Assembly: GCA_016223085.1 (NCBI GenBank)
Contig: JACRPS010000020.1
Location: forward strand, 1-64,000
Reading direction: 5' to 3'
Origin: Chloroflexota bacterium
Lineage (GTDB): Bacteria > Chloroflexota > Anaerolineae > Aggregatilineales > Phototrophicaceae
Length of the DNA: 64,000 nucleotides
Shown here: positions 1 through 8,137 of the stretch, piece by piece
Numbering within the stretch: position 1 is the first letter of the stretch
Layout: every line of letters begins with the position of its first letter
The notes under the pieces: generated by a model
What the model was told of the DNA's origin: nothing
The model's database searches: none
The model's input: the letters and a program-made list of their open reading frames with translations, nothing else
Position numbers and translations under genes: made by a program

Positions 1-1131
1 AAGATAGCCTGGGCGGCGGTGCGCTGGATACGGAAGCGGTGCGGGCTGCCGAGCCAGTTGCCGGGGATGAGGGTATTGGTACCGTCGCTGGTGCGGGCGT
101 AGAGGCTGGTAGTGGTGTTGAAGGTGCTGAAGATGGCCCAGGGGCTGTTGAAGTCGTTGTCCTTCGACCAGCCGACATGTTGCCAGGGGGTAGGCTGGAA
201 CGTCGCCACAAATTCCAGGGTTGTTCCAGCGCCGTAGCTATTGGACGTAGAAGCCCATGCGCCATTCACATTTAAGGCATTGCTGGCGACAGTTGTTCCG
301 CCACCGACATCCCACAGATCGGTTATCCAGCCAGCGGGTAAGGCAGTCCCGTCGAAGCGTTCACCGAGGAGCGGGCTGAGGCTGACGCTGCCGTTGTTGG
401 TCACGAACGTGCCGGCAGTGGTGCCGAGGCTGAAATCCGCCACCGTGTCGTCAATGAAGCAGCCAGCGACCGAAGGCGGAACGGGTGTGTTGGTTGGGGT
501 GGGTGACGGTGTTGTCGTTGGTGGTGGCAGCGGTGTGCTGGTTGGCAGGTTCGTTGAGGTCGGCGTAGGAAGCTGACCCGTGGACTGACTGCAGGCAAAG
601 CCAATGGCATTAAGCAGGGGAGAGGCAGCGGTGTCGGCAGTAGACAGCGCCAGCTGGTATTGCAGGTAACGCCCGGACAGACCAAGCGACGCACCGCTGG
701 CGGTGACGGGGGTGAAGGCTGACCAGGAGCCGTCTGGCGCGGGCGTGTTGCCGCTGCGGGCGGAGACGCTCACACTCGTGCCGCTGGCATCCCAGGTGAC
801 GGTGCTCCAGTCCATTGCTGCGCCAGCGTCGAAGACGCGGGAGGTGAAGCTGCCGGAAGCCGCATACGGCGTGATCGTCAGCCAGTCCAGCGACAGGCCG
901 AGGGCGTCAGCGGAGACATCGCTTGCAATCGGCTCCGTCAGATCGGAGTAGGCGAAGTTATGGGTGGCGACGATAGCGCCGTCAATGGCGAAGATAGCCT
1001 GGGCGGCGGTGCGCTGGATACGGAAGCGGTGCGGGCTGCCGAGCCAGTTGCCGGGGATGAGGGTATTGGTACCGTCGCTGGTGCGGGCGTAGAGGCTGGT
1101 AGTGGTGTTGAAGGTGCTGAAGATGGCCCAG
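1..1131 (-). pseudogene. Frameshifted 3' part of the deacetylase-like gene, runs off the window
   Basis: On the minus strand, in the frame where a codon begins at 1130, the sequence stays open from about 1131 to base 1. It continues the domain order of the 982..3405 protein: rest of a lectin-like domain (WAIFSTFNTTTSLYARTSDG), a strand-rich module (SRVFDAGAAMDWSTVTWDASG), a T/P-rich linker, then a second copy of the GCFIDDTVADFSLGTTAGTF lectin-like domain. The frame differs from the upstream ORF because 71 bp present in the left copy are missing in the right copy at 1131. As drawn, this part is not translated from the annotated start. An assembly collapse in the near-identical repeat would explain it equally well. 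The true C-terminus lies outside the window. Confidence 0.7.
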
Positions 1132-1420
1132 TTCCAGGGTTGTTCCAGCGCCGTAGCCCGTGGTGGTATAGGCGCGGGTGCCATTTACGGTTAGCGCGCC
1201 GCCAGACACGGTTGTCGTGCCGCCGCCAACCCAGGGCGCTGCTGCCCAACCGTCGGGGAGGGAGCTACCGTCGAAGCGTTCACCGAGGAGCGGGCTGAGG
1301 CTGACGCTGCCGTCATTGGTCACAAACGTGCCGGCAGTGGTGCCAAGGCTGAAGTCCGCCACCGTGTCGTCAATGAAGCAGCCGGTGACCGGCGGCGGCG
1401 CCGGCGTGTTGGTGGGGGTG
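1..1420. repeat. Tandem domain duplication (~0.92-0.99 kb period)
   Basis: Bases 1-141 are identical to 991-1131 (offset 990). Beyond that, 213-490 resembles 1132-1420 at offset 919. The 71-bp difference in offset is the deletion that breaks the reading frame. Each unit encodes a T/P-rich linker plus a lectin-like module. Confidence 0.85.
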
Positions 1421-3405
1421 GGTGAAGCGGTGACAGAAGGATCCAATGTAGGTGTGACCGACGGCGTAATAGTCGGTGGGGTGATTGGCGTATTCGTTGG
1501 CGTGCTGGTGGGTGTGCTGGTCGGTGTCGCTTCAAACGGCGGCCCCTGATAGACGGCGGACAGGCTGTGATTGCCCGCCGCTGTGGTCACAAACGCGACA
1601 TTAACGCCCTTGATGGTCTGAACAGTAAACCCCGCCGGTGAGCCGTCTACCGTTACCGACTGCAGGCCGTTGCCGCCGTAATTCAGCGGCAGAATGGTGG
1701 AGAGAGTCACTCCCGGCGTGGCCGGAGAGGCCAGGTTAAACGTTAAGGTGCTACTGGCTGCGTTCCAAGCGATATTGGAGTAGTTCGCATTGTAACGGGT
1801 TTCGGTAAAACCCAGCCAGCGGTCCGCATTCAGTACCGGCACGCCCCGGCTGTTGGCGTAGTCCAGTGTCCCGGTGACCCATCCGTTAATTTCACCCCAC
1901 GAGTCATAATCAATGTGGAACTGGGTCATCAGCGCGGCGTAATCTCCTGCCAGGCTGGAGTCAATCAATGCCTGGCTGACCGCCAAAGCGCCAGGGATGT
2001 TCAGGTTCTCAAAACCACCGGCGATGGGAAAGTACTGCTCATCAACCAACTGGGTTAACTGCTGGAAATAAGGCAGCACGGTGCCATCGGCCTTCATGAA
2101 CTTCATGGGTTGCCCGCTGCCGGTGATATAGCCGCGCGCCCAGGTTCCATCACCCTTTTGAAGCCAAGGCCCCCAGTGATAGAAGTTGGTGTCCATAGCC
2201 ATGCCGAACCCCGCCGCTATCTCGGCTGCGTCGGTCCAGCCCACCCAGGTGACCTGGTGGTTGCGCACGGTACGGGATGATGGTGAAGCATAACGATTGC
2301 GGAAGAAGCTGTCGGCGCTGGCGTAGCCGGTATACAATTTGGTGTAATCAGCCGGCTGCGGGCTGGCATAGGGGTGTATGCCAAATTCATGCCCCTGTGC
2401 CCGCCAGCCCTGCACGTCGTTGTTTGATGGGTTTCCAGCATACTCGGTCAGGTATACGGTCATGGTTCCGCCATGCGCGGTCACACTGCTCAACACGTCC
2501 TGAAAATAACTGTACGGATTGGCATGGGCATCGCCAGTGGGTACCAATACCGTTTTCGCAGTGCCGGGGAAATACCACAACTGCGGCATGGGCTGCGAGG
2601 CGTTGATCGCATTCTGGATGAGCCGCGCCAGAAAACGCATCTGCTCGTCGGCCTGGGGGATGGAGGTGCGGTTCAGGTCAACCCAGGGTTGGCCGCCGCC
2701 GCTGCCCTGGAACAGATCAATCGTACGCAGAACGCCATCACCGTCGGTATCCACGTTGGCATTAGCCGGGTTGCCCTGCCGCATCATAACGATGTTGTAG
2801 GCCAGATCATAGGTAAAGGCAATACCGCGACCGTTGGCGCTGCGCACCACTGCCGGGTAAGGGGTTGAGGTAGTGGCATTGCTGAAAAGCTGCGCCAGCG
2901 AGACCGCGCCGCTGGCAAGGGTATAACGGTCAACCGTGCCGTGAATTTGCAGGGTTGACGTAGCAAGTCCCTGGCTCGGCCCGGTGCCAGCCAACTGAAG
3001 ATAGCCGTTGGTCTGCGTTCCCTGCGCCGCGCCCAAACCCAGAATGCCGGCCAGTTGCGGGTCGGGCCGCATGGCGATGAGATAACCGCCGCCGTTGACA
3101 TAGCTGGTGAGCGCCGCTGCCTGGCCGCTGTTCAGCGTGGTCTCAGCCAGCAGGACCACCTTATACAGCGCCAGGTTCGGCATCGCGCTGATTGTCGCTG
3201 TGTCGTAGCTGTTTAAACCTTCGGCCCGCAGAATCTCGCCATAATAGCGGCCAAATTTATTGGACGCAGCATCATTCACCAGCACCAGAATCGGCGTTGT
3301 GCCGGACTGCGCGGCGGCAGGCGAGACCGTGCCAGCCATAAAAAGCGCCAGGGCCAGCAGGAGGCAAAGCAGGGCAAAGGGGAAACGCTTGTGTGTTGGT
3401 ATCAT
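982..3405 (-). CDS. Secreted polysaccharide-deacetylase-like protein (frameshifted C-terminus)
   Basis: 807 aa as drawn. Residues 1-33 form a clear signal peptide ending AAAQ. Residues 35-230 look like a ThuA/GATase-like fold (VLVNDAASNKFGRYYGEIL). Around 287 a NodB-like motif region (VPTGDAHAN) is followed near 338 by HEFGIHPY, matching the metal-ligand H-x3-H pattern of polysaccharide deacetylases. A T/P-rich linker (about 624-670) leads to a lectin-like module beginning GCFIDDTVADFSLG. The last ~50 residues (GHLQHLQHHYQPLRPHQ) are out of frame and end at a TGA after a 71-bp deletion at 1131, so the native protein should continue in the frame of the 1..1131 entry. Role inferred: extracellular glycan deacetylation or binding. 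The enzyme activity is not proven; the catalytic Asp pair is atypical. Confidence 0.75.
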   Translation of the reverse strand: MIPTHKRFPFALLCLLLALALFMAGTVSPAAAQSGTTPILVLVNDAASNKFGRYYGEILRAEGLNSYDTATISAMPNLALYKVVLLAETTLNSGQAAALTSYVNGGGYLIAMRPDPQLAGILGLGAAQGTQTNGYLQLAGTGPSQGLATSTLQIHGTVDRYTLASGAVSLAQLFSNATTSTPYPAVVRSANGRGIAFTYDLAYNIVMMRQGNPANANVDTDGDGVLRTIDLFQGSGGGQPWVDLNRTSIPQADEQMRFLARLIQNAINASQPMPQLWYFPGTAKTVLVPTGDAHANPYSYFQDVLSSVTAHGGTMTVYLTEYAGNPSNNDVQGWRAQGHEFGIHPYASPQPADYTKLYTGYASADSFFRNRYASPSSRTVRNHQVTWVGWTDAAEIAAGFGMAMDTNFYHWGPWLQKGDGTWARGYITGSGQPMKFMKADGTVLPYFQQLTQLVDEQYFPIAGGFENLNIPGALAVSQALIDSSLAGDYAALMTQFHIDYDSWGEINGWVTGTLDYANSRGVPVLNADRWLGFTETRYNANYSNIAWNAASSTLTFNLASPATPGVTLSTILPLNYGGNGLQSVTVDGSPAGFTVQTIKGVNVAFVTTAAGNHSLSAVYQGPPFEATPTSTPTSTPTNTPITPPTITPSVTPTLDPSVTASPTPTNTPAPPPVTGCFIDDTVADFSLGTTAGTFVTNDGSVSLSPLLGERFDGSSLPDGWAAAPWVGGGTTTVSGGALTVNGTRAYTTTGYGAGTTLELGHLQHLQHHYQPLRPHQRRYQYPHPRQLARQPAPLPYPAHRRPGYLRH

Positions 3406-3761
3406 ATACTCATCCCGGACTCTTGAAGTGGTGCTGCGTCGGCTAAAGTGCTCATCCCGGCCAGAAACAAACTTAAAACCTGTTAGGCAACTACAAGCTG
3501 CTGCCCTGCGGATAGCCCAAAATGGATCACTGGCAACGAGACAGGATATATCAAAGTGTAATTTATCACTGCGCCCTTACAACGGCCTATCAGTCATAGG
3601 TGTGGTATGAGAAGCTGTGGGCTTCACTGTTTCCGGTCTTAAGCCAGCCAGTCGCCACGTACCAGCGCCGGCCAGCCACCCGATGATTCCATGCTGGCAA
3701 GCGACAGGCCGTGCCACTATACTTATCCCGTTGTAGCAGCTAAAAGGGACAAGCAACCGCA
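3406..3761. other. Intergenic region between divergent genes
   Basis: 356 bp between the divergently transcribed deacetylase-like gene and glnS. It contains two copies of CTCATCCCGG (about 3410 and 3450), but no recognisable RNA gene or hairpin repeat. Promoters of both genes are expected here; none can be pinned with confidence. Confidence 0.4.
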
Positions 3762-5492
3762 ATGACCAGCAAGGATACTGAAACCACCCGCAGGGAAGCG
3801 GTGAACGGGGCAGCCGACGAAGCATCACGCTCCAACTTCATCCGCGACATCATTGACGAACACAACCGCACGGGGCGATTTGGCGGGCGGGTGCATACCC
3901 GCTTCCCCCCGGAACCCAACGGCTATCTGCACATCGGCCACGCGAAAGCCATTCTGCTGAACATGTCCATCGCCGAGGCATACGGCGGCAAGATGAATCT
4001 GCGCTTTGACGATACCAACCCGGTCAAGGAGGAGCAGGAATACGTTGACGGCATCATCCATGACATGCGCTGGCTGGGCGCGGACTGGGAAGACCGGCTG
4101 TTCTTCGCTTCCGATTACTTCGACCAACTGTATGCGTGGGCGGTGCAGCTCATCAAGGATGGCAAGGCATATGTGGACCACCTGAGCGGCGACGAAATCC
4201 GCGAGTATCGCGGGACGCTGACTGAGCCAGGCAAGGACAGCCCGTACCGCAACCGGTCGGTGGAAGAAAACCTGAAGCTGTTTGAGCAGATGCGGAACGG
4301 TGAATTCAAGGAAGGGGAATGCGTGCTGCGGGCGAAGATTGACATGGCATCGCCCAACCTCAACCTGCGCGACCCGGTGATGTACCGGATTCGGTTTGCC
4401 ACGCATCACCGCACGGGCGACAAGTGGTGCATTTACCCGATGTACGACTGGGCGCACGGGCAGTCGGATTCGATTGAGGGCATCACCCATTCGCTGTGTT
4501 CGCTGGAATACGAAGACCACCGTCCGCTGTATGACTGGTATCTTGACCAACTGGGCATCTACCATCCGCAGCAGATTGAGTTCGCGCGGCTGAACCTGAA
4601 CCATACCGTGATGAGCAAACGCAAGCTCATCAAGCTGGTGCAGGAAGGCCACGTGCGCGGCTGGGACGACCCGCGGATGCCGACGATTACCGGGATGCGG
4701 CGGCGCGGCTATACGCCGGAAGCGATCCGCCTGTTTTGCGACATGATCGGCGTGGCCAAGAGCAACAGCACGGTGGATATTGCCATGCTGGAATACTGTG
4801 TCCGGCAGGACTTAAACAAACGCGCGCCGCGCCGGATGGGCGTGCTGCGCCCGCTGAAGGTGGTGCTGACAAACTATCCCGAAGGCCAGACCGAACAACT
4901 GAATGCCATCAATAACCCGGAAGACCCGGACGCCGGCACGCGCACCGTGCCGTTCTCGCGCACGCTGTACATCGAGCAGGATGACTTCATGGAGAACCCG
5001 GCGCCGAAGTATTACCGGCTGGCGCCGGGGCGAGAAGTGCGGCTGCGCTACGGCTATTTCATCAAGTGCGAGGACGTGGTGAAGGACGCGCAGGGCAATA
5101 TCGTCGAACTGCGCTGCACCTACGACCCGGCCACGCGGGGCGGCGAAGCGCCGGATGGCCGCAAGGTGAAGGCAACGATTCACTGGGTGTCAGCGGGCCA
5201 TGCGAAAGCGGCGGAAGTCCGGCTGTACGACCATCTGTTCAGCGTGCCGAACCCCGGTGAAGACGAGGGGGTGGATTTCATCGAGCAGCTTAACCCGAAC
5301 TCGATGCAAATCATCACCAACGCCTTTGTTGAGCCAAGCCTGGCCGAGGTGAAACCGGGTGAGCGCTTCCAGTTCGAGCGGGTGGGTTACTTCTGCGTGG
5401 ACCCGGATACAACGCCGGAAAAGCGGGTATTTAACCGTACCGTTGGCCTTAAGGATGAGTGGGCGAAAATCCAGAAGCAGCAGGGGGCGTAA
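3762..5492 (+). CDS. glnS: Glutamine--tRNA ligase (GlnRS)
   Basis: 576 aa, close to the 554 aa of the E. coli enzyme. Charges tRNA-Gln with glutamine in the cytoplasm. The class I signature HIGH is at residues 57-60 ([15 protein letters not shown]), followed by LRFDDTNP. The second signature is VMSKRK near 284, the GlnRS form of [29 protein letters not shown] is characteristic of the GlnRS/GluRS catalytic core, and the C-terminal half has the beta-barrel anticodon-binding region. The ATG lies 15-20 bp after a purine-rich AAAAGGGAC. A complete GlnRS suggests direct charging instead of reliance on the Glu-to-Gln transamidation route. Its stop codon is five bases upstream of a MITE-like repeat. 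Confidence 0.97.
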   Translation: MTSKDTETTRREAVNGAADEASRSNFIRDIIDEHNRTGRFGGRVHTRFPPEPNGYLHIGHAKAILLNMSIAEAYGGKMNLRFDDTNPVKEEQEYVDGIIHDMRWLGADWEDRLFFASDYFDQLYAWAVQLIKDGKAYVDHLSGDEIREYRGTLTEPGKDSPYRNRSVEENLKLFEQMRNGEFKEGECVLRAKIDMASPNLNLRDPVMYRIRFATHHRTGDKWCIYPMYDWAHGQSDSIEGITHSLCSLEYEDHRPLYDWYLDQLGIYHPQQIEFARLNLNHTVMSKRKLIKLVQEGHVRGWDDPRMPTITGMRRRGYTPEAIRLFCDMIGVAKSNSTVDIAMLEYCVRQDLNKRAPRRMGVLRPLKVVLTNYPEGQTEQLNAINNPEDPDAGTRTVPFSRTLYIEQDDFMENPAPKYYRLAPGREVRLRYGYFIKCEDVVKDAQGNIVELRCTYDPATRGGEAPDGRKVKATIHWVSAGHAKAAEVRLYDHLFSVPNPGEDEGVDFIEQLNPNSMQIITNAFVEPSLAEVKPGERFQFERVGYFCVDPDTTPEKRVFNRTVGLKDEWAKIQKQQGA

Positions 5493-5497
5493 GTTCT

Positions 5498-5585
5498 AAT
5501 GGATGACCGAAGACAGATTCATCGAATGGAGGGGCGAACCGGCGGTTCGCCCCGACGAAAAATCCATGTATCGGTTTTCATTTAA
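5498..5585 (+). repeat. MITE-like element, family C copy 1
   Basis: About 88 bp: ATGGATGACCGAAGACAG ... core GGGGCGAACCGGCGGTTCGCCCC ... TCCATGTATCGGTTTTCATTTA. The outer ends are imperfect inverted repeats (CTATGAATCTGTTTTC-type against CCATGTATCGGTTTTC). Related copies are at 14220, 47415 and 53590. Confidence 0.85.
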
Positions 5586-5615
5586 CCATAAGCCAGTGAT
5601 CGAATGTTTTCATAG

Positions 5616-5684
5616 ACCTCACCCCCACTCGCTATGCTCGTTTCCCCCTCTGCATCCAATGGAGAGGGGGTTAGGGGGTGAGGT
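5616..5684. repeat. Inverted repeat, CCTCACCCCC...GGGGGTGAGG
   Basis: A long imperfect palindrome, CCTCACCCCC to GGGGGTTAGGGGGTGAGG. Related sequence lies at 35733-35833, and a truncated in-frame version is inside the GNAT gene at about 54980. Confidence 0.75.
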
Positions 5685-5756
5685 TGTTGGTGGATTTTCT
5701 TCGACTTCTGGCTTAAGCAGGTTCTCGAAATAAATCAACGATAAAACGTGCACTCC

Positions 5757-5782
5757 GTAGGGGCAAGGCATGCCGTGCCCTA
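5757..5782. repeat. Palindromic core element (family A, imperfect)
   Basis: GTAGGGGCAAGGCATGCCGTGCCC is a one-mismatch version of the 28-bp family A palindrome found throughout the window. Confidence 0.8.
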
Positions 5783-5805
5783 TACGTACCAACTTAAGCC
5801 GTTTG

Positions 5806-5935
5806 CGCCGCCAGGGGTTCAAACCCCTGGCTGAACCCGGCAGCCTGAAGGCGGCTGAAAGCCCACTGAAGGGGCTGTTTAGCCGTTGGTTTGCGGGTTC
5901 CAACCCCTTTAGCGGGCGTGGCACTGTGGTAGCCG
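5806..5935. repeat. Family F hairpin cluster
   Basis: Successive short hairpins: CCAGGGGTTCAAACCCCTGG, GCAGCCTGAAGGCGGCTGAAAGCCC and ACTGAAGGGGCTG. The same style recurs at 14050, 21793, 27570, 33480-33870, 40300 and 63112. This fills the glnS-to-6093 spacer; no gene is seen between 5493 and 6092. Confidence 0.7.
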
Positions 5936-5985
5936 GACGCTTGAACGCCTGGTGACACAGGCCGTATCACTAAGTTACTGCATAT

Positions 5986-6010
5986 GGGGCACGGCATGCC
6001 GTGCCCCTAC
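5986..6010. repeat. Palindromic core element (family A)
   Basis: A perfect palindrome, GGGGCACGGCATGCCGTGCCCC, followed by TAC. It lies upstream of the small gene at 6093. Confidence 0.85.
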
Positions 6011-6092
6011 CAAAACATTCGATAACTCACTTTAGGTATAGGAACACGATCCCCTACGTTTTAACCGGAGTCAAAAGAGTTCACACGGCTTT

Positions 6093-6320
6093 ATGAGCAA
6101 CAGTCCATTGAAGCGGAGCAGTCTGTCGCGCGCGTCGGTCGCCGGCGCGGCGCTCGCCGTCGTTGGCATTATCCTCTTTATTGTCCTGTGGGTGGTGATG
6201 GGGCAACTTGGCGCGACCAATCTCGCCCGGCTGCTGGTGGCCCTGTGCCTGCCGCCCGTTGTGATCGCGGCGATGATCGGCGCGTACGTGCTGATTACCC
6301 GATCACGGAACGGCGGTTAA
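6093..6320 (+). CDS. Small two-TM membrane protein, unknown function
   Basis: 75 aa. A basic N-terminus (LKRSSLSRAS) is followed by two hydrophobic segments at about 16-37 and 43-66. I do not recognise a family. The start is supported by position more than by an RBS, which is weak. Its stop TAA shares the palindrome TTAA with the stop of the convergent methyltransferase gene, so the two genes overlap by 4 bp tail to tail. Compact arrangement and hydrophobicity make it a plausible real gene. Confidence 0.55.
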   Translation: MSNSPLKRSSLSRASVAGAALAVVGIILFIVLWVVMGQLGATNLARLLVALCLPPVVIAAMIGAYVLITRSRNGG

Positions 6321-6991
6321 CGGCTGGCCGGTTTCACGAGGCGAAAGACCATGACCACCGGTAGATGATGGCGCTGCGAGGGCGGGGTTCGGCGGGGTTC
6401 GGCCACGTCGTCAATGACCAGATTAGCCTGCCGCGCTGCCTGATGATAATCGCTGTACAGGTGGGGGTAATGTTCAACGGCGTAAGTCTGCCCATCGGGC
6501 GTGGTGAAGGTGCGCCGCCCGCCGCTTAAATACAGCAGTGGATGAAAATCGCTGATGAGCGCCCAGCCGCCGGATTTGAGAACGCGGCTGATCTCGGCCA
6601 GCGCGGGCATGAGACGCGGCAGATGGCCGAGCGCCAGCGCGCACACAATGCCGTCGAGCGAGGCGTCCGGCAGGGGAAGCGCTTCGGCGGTGGCAAGGGC
6701 GCGGCAGGGCAGGGGATTCCGCGCCAGCATGGCGGCGCTGTTATCCAGTTCGATCACCAGCCGCGCCCCGCGTTCCCGCGCAAGCAGACCGTAACGCCCG
6801 GTCCCACCGGCCAAATCCAGCACAACCGCGCCCGCTACCGGCGGCAGCAGATCAAGCATGGCGGCCTGTTCCGCCTGCATCAATGGATTATGCGCCTGCG
6901 GCGGGTAGCTGACTGCCCAGCGGGCGTAGGCATCCAGGCTCGACAGTGTGGACAACGCGGGCTGAAAGCGCCGGAGCAAGCGTTTAATCAC
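6317..6991 (-). CDS. Class I SAM-dependent methyltransferase
   Basis: 224 aa from a GTG start. Motif I is VVLDLAGGTGRYG, with the acidic loop ELDNSAAML, then ATAEALPLPDASLDGIVCALALGHL and EISRVLKSGGWALISDFHP, the Methyltransf_11 layout. The substrate is unknown; small-molecule or quinone-type methylation is only a guess. The track ORF begins at 7174, but its first 61 residues are a shadow of the upstream membrane-protein gene. GTG at 6991 (VIKRLLRRF) begins 11 bp after that gene's stop and fits the domain length. Probably co-transcribed with 7003..7206. Confidence 0.85.
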   Translation of the reverse strand: MIKRLLRRFQPALSTLSSLDAYARWAVSYPPQAHNPLMQAEQAAMLDLLPPVAGAVVLDLAGGTGRYGLLARERGARLVIELDNSAAMLARNPLPCRALATAEALPLPDASLDGIVCALALGHLPRLMPALAEISRVLKSGGWALISDFHPLLYLSGGRRTFTTPDGQTYAVEHYPHLYSDYHQAARQANLVIDDVAEPRRTPPSQRHHLPVVMVFRLVKPASR

Positions 6992-7002
6992 GCGGGCACC
7001 GC

Positions 7003-7206
7003 TTAAAACAGGGCGCGCAGCAGCAGCGTGAAGCCAAGCAGCGCCAGCGGGACGCCGACCGGCGCGCCAACGATGGTGATGATGAGCAGGCCGCCGACCA
7101 GCAGCAGCGTCAGGCCGAGGACGATGGCGATCAGCCGTCCGACCATCTGCAAGATGAAGGCGGTGAAACTCCACACCAGCTTAAACGGCAGCAGCAGGAT
7201 TGCCAT
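7003..7206 (-). CDS. Small membrane protein, unknown function
   Basis: 67 aa. The start MAILLLPFKL is preceded by a strong RBS (AAAGGAGTACCGCCT), so it is preferred over the track start 36 bp upstream. The sequence is almost wholly hydrophobic, with two or three membrane segments and a conserved-looking GAPVGVPLALLGF turn. No family is assigned. It is followed after 11 bp by the methyltransferase gene on the same strand. Confidence 0.65.
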   Translation of the reverse strand: MAILLLPFKLVWSFTAFILQMVGRLIAIVLGLTLLLVGGLLIITIVGAPVGVPLALLGFTLLLRALF

Positions 7207-7262
7207 AGGCGGTACTCCTTTCAGCAGGATACAACCGGACACGCTATTGACGGTACAAAATA

Positions 7263-7297
7263 TTCTGTCACTCCGTGGGGACGCAGCACGCTGCGCC
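7263..7297. repeat. Variant hairpin (GGGACGCAGCACGCTGCGCCCC)
   Basis: CCGTGGGGACGCAGCACGCTGCGCCCCAGATA is a hairpin in the style of family A with different central pairs. It lies in the spacer upstream of 7206. Confidence 0.6.
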
Positions 7298-7327
7298 CCA
7301 GATACAGCACAATAAAGTTACGGTCAG

Positions 7328-7368
7328 CGTCGCCGGACGCTGAAAGCCGTCCGGCTGAAGGTGGCTGG
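7328..7368. repeat. Family E two-hairpin repeat, partial
   Basis: CGCCGGACGCTGAAAGCCGTCCGGCTGAAGGTGGCTGG: GCCGGACG pairs with CGTCCGGC. Seven copies of this design are in the window. Confidence 0.75.
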
Positions 7369-7469
7369 CAGGACGATACTGTGGGCTTCAGCCGCTGGCG
7401 GCACCAATCGTTTAACCTGTGACGCAGGGGATATGGCATACCTCGTCCCTGTAAAATTCAGTGCTGGAG

Positions 7470-7549
7470 ACCTATCCGTAAAGCTCTTTTATCTGTCGCC
7501 CGGGGCACGGCATGCCGTGCCCCTACGAAGGGTTTATGGATAGACACTT
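7470..7549 (+). repeat. MITE-like element, family A full-length copy
   Basis: ACCTATCCGTAAAGCTCTTTTATC ... GGGGCACGGCATGCCGTGCCCC ... GAAGGGTTTATGGATAGACACTTA. The outer ends (ACCTATCCGTAAA and the complement of TTTATGGATAGAC) are inverted repeats around the family A core. Near-identical copies are at 13350 (reversed) and 53677. Confidence 0.88.
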
Positions 7550-7611
7550 ATTCTGAACGTTCAATTTTGCGTCCCTACGGATTTATACGCAGGCTGTCGC
7601 CGCAGGTTGCG

Positions 7612-8124
7612 TTACGGCACAGGCCGAAGCGCCTCGTCCTCCTCATCCAGCACCGTGCCCATGATGATAAAATCTGCCCAGATAAAAAAGGCACGGTCGT
7701 CACTGTTGTAGGTGAGCCGGGCACGCCAGGGCATCCGCAGCCAGGCATAAGCGATGCGCCGCCGTTCGTAACGGGTGGTGCGCTCACGCAGTTCGTGATA
7801 CCACTGCGGCAGGCGGAAAAAGCGGTAGTGCCACTTCACGGTGATTTCGTAGTTCTGGAAACTGAAGGCGGCAAACAGCATACTGAGAAAGCCCAGCCCG
7901 ACCAGCGGGTAGGAGAGATTCATGTAACTGACGGCCCACGTCCCCAGCGTGAAGGCCAGCAGCCCAGCCCAGAACACTAACGGCACCAGCGGCAGGTAGA
8001 GCGTTTCCTGCTCGCCGTACCGTTCAAAGGTGTGGATGATCGGCCCTTTCAGATAGCCGATCAGGATCAGCGTGCTCCGGGCAATCATGAGCAGGCAGAC
8101 CAGAAGGACAGGCAAAAAACACAT
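7612..8124 (-). CDS. Hypothetical polytopic membrane protein
   Basis: 170 aa from ATG at 8124 (MCFLPVLLVCLLMIARSTL). The upstream track extension only re-reads the radical SAM gene in another frame. There are three or four hydrophobic segments (about 1-20, 45-65, 70-95), followed by a charged, aromatic C-terminus (WHYRFFRLPQWYHELRERTTRYERRRIAYAW). I do not recognise a family. It starts 13 bp after the stop of the radical SAM gene on the same strand, so the two are likely co-transcribed; a membrane partner of the SAM enzyme is possible but unproven. Confidence 0.65.
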   Translation of the reverse strand: MCFLPVLLVCLLMIARSTLILIGYLKGPIIHTFERYGEQETLYLPLVPLVFWAGLLAFTLGTWAVSYMNLSYPLVGLGFLSMLFAAFSFQNYEITVKWHYRFFRLPQWYHELRERTTRYERRRIAYAWLRMPWRARLTYNSDDRAFFIWADFIIMGTVLDEEDEALRPVP

Positions 8125-8137
8125 GGTACAGTCCCGA

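Noticed and set aside
3825-4652. 275-aa minus-strand ORF
   Set aside because: Antisense shadow of glnS.
5503-5733. 76-aa ORF after glnS
   Set aside because: Made wholly of a family C element and an inverted repeat; no RBS and no protein-like pattern.
5806-5935. tRNA-like GGTTCAAACCCC sequence
   Set aside because: The GGTTCAAACC string is the loop of a family F hairpin; no acceptor stem, D arm or anticodon arm can be folded around it.
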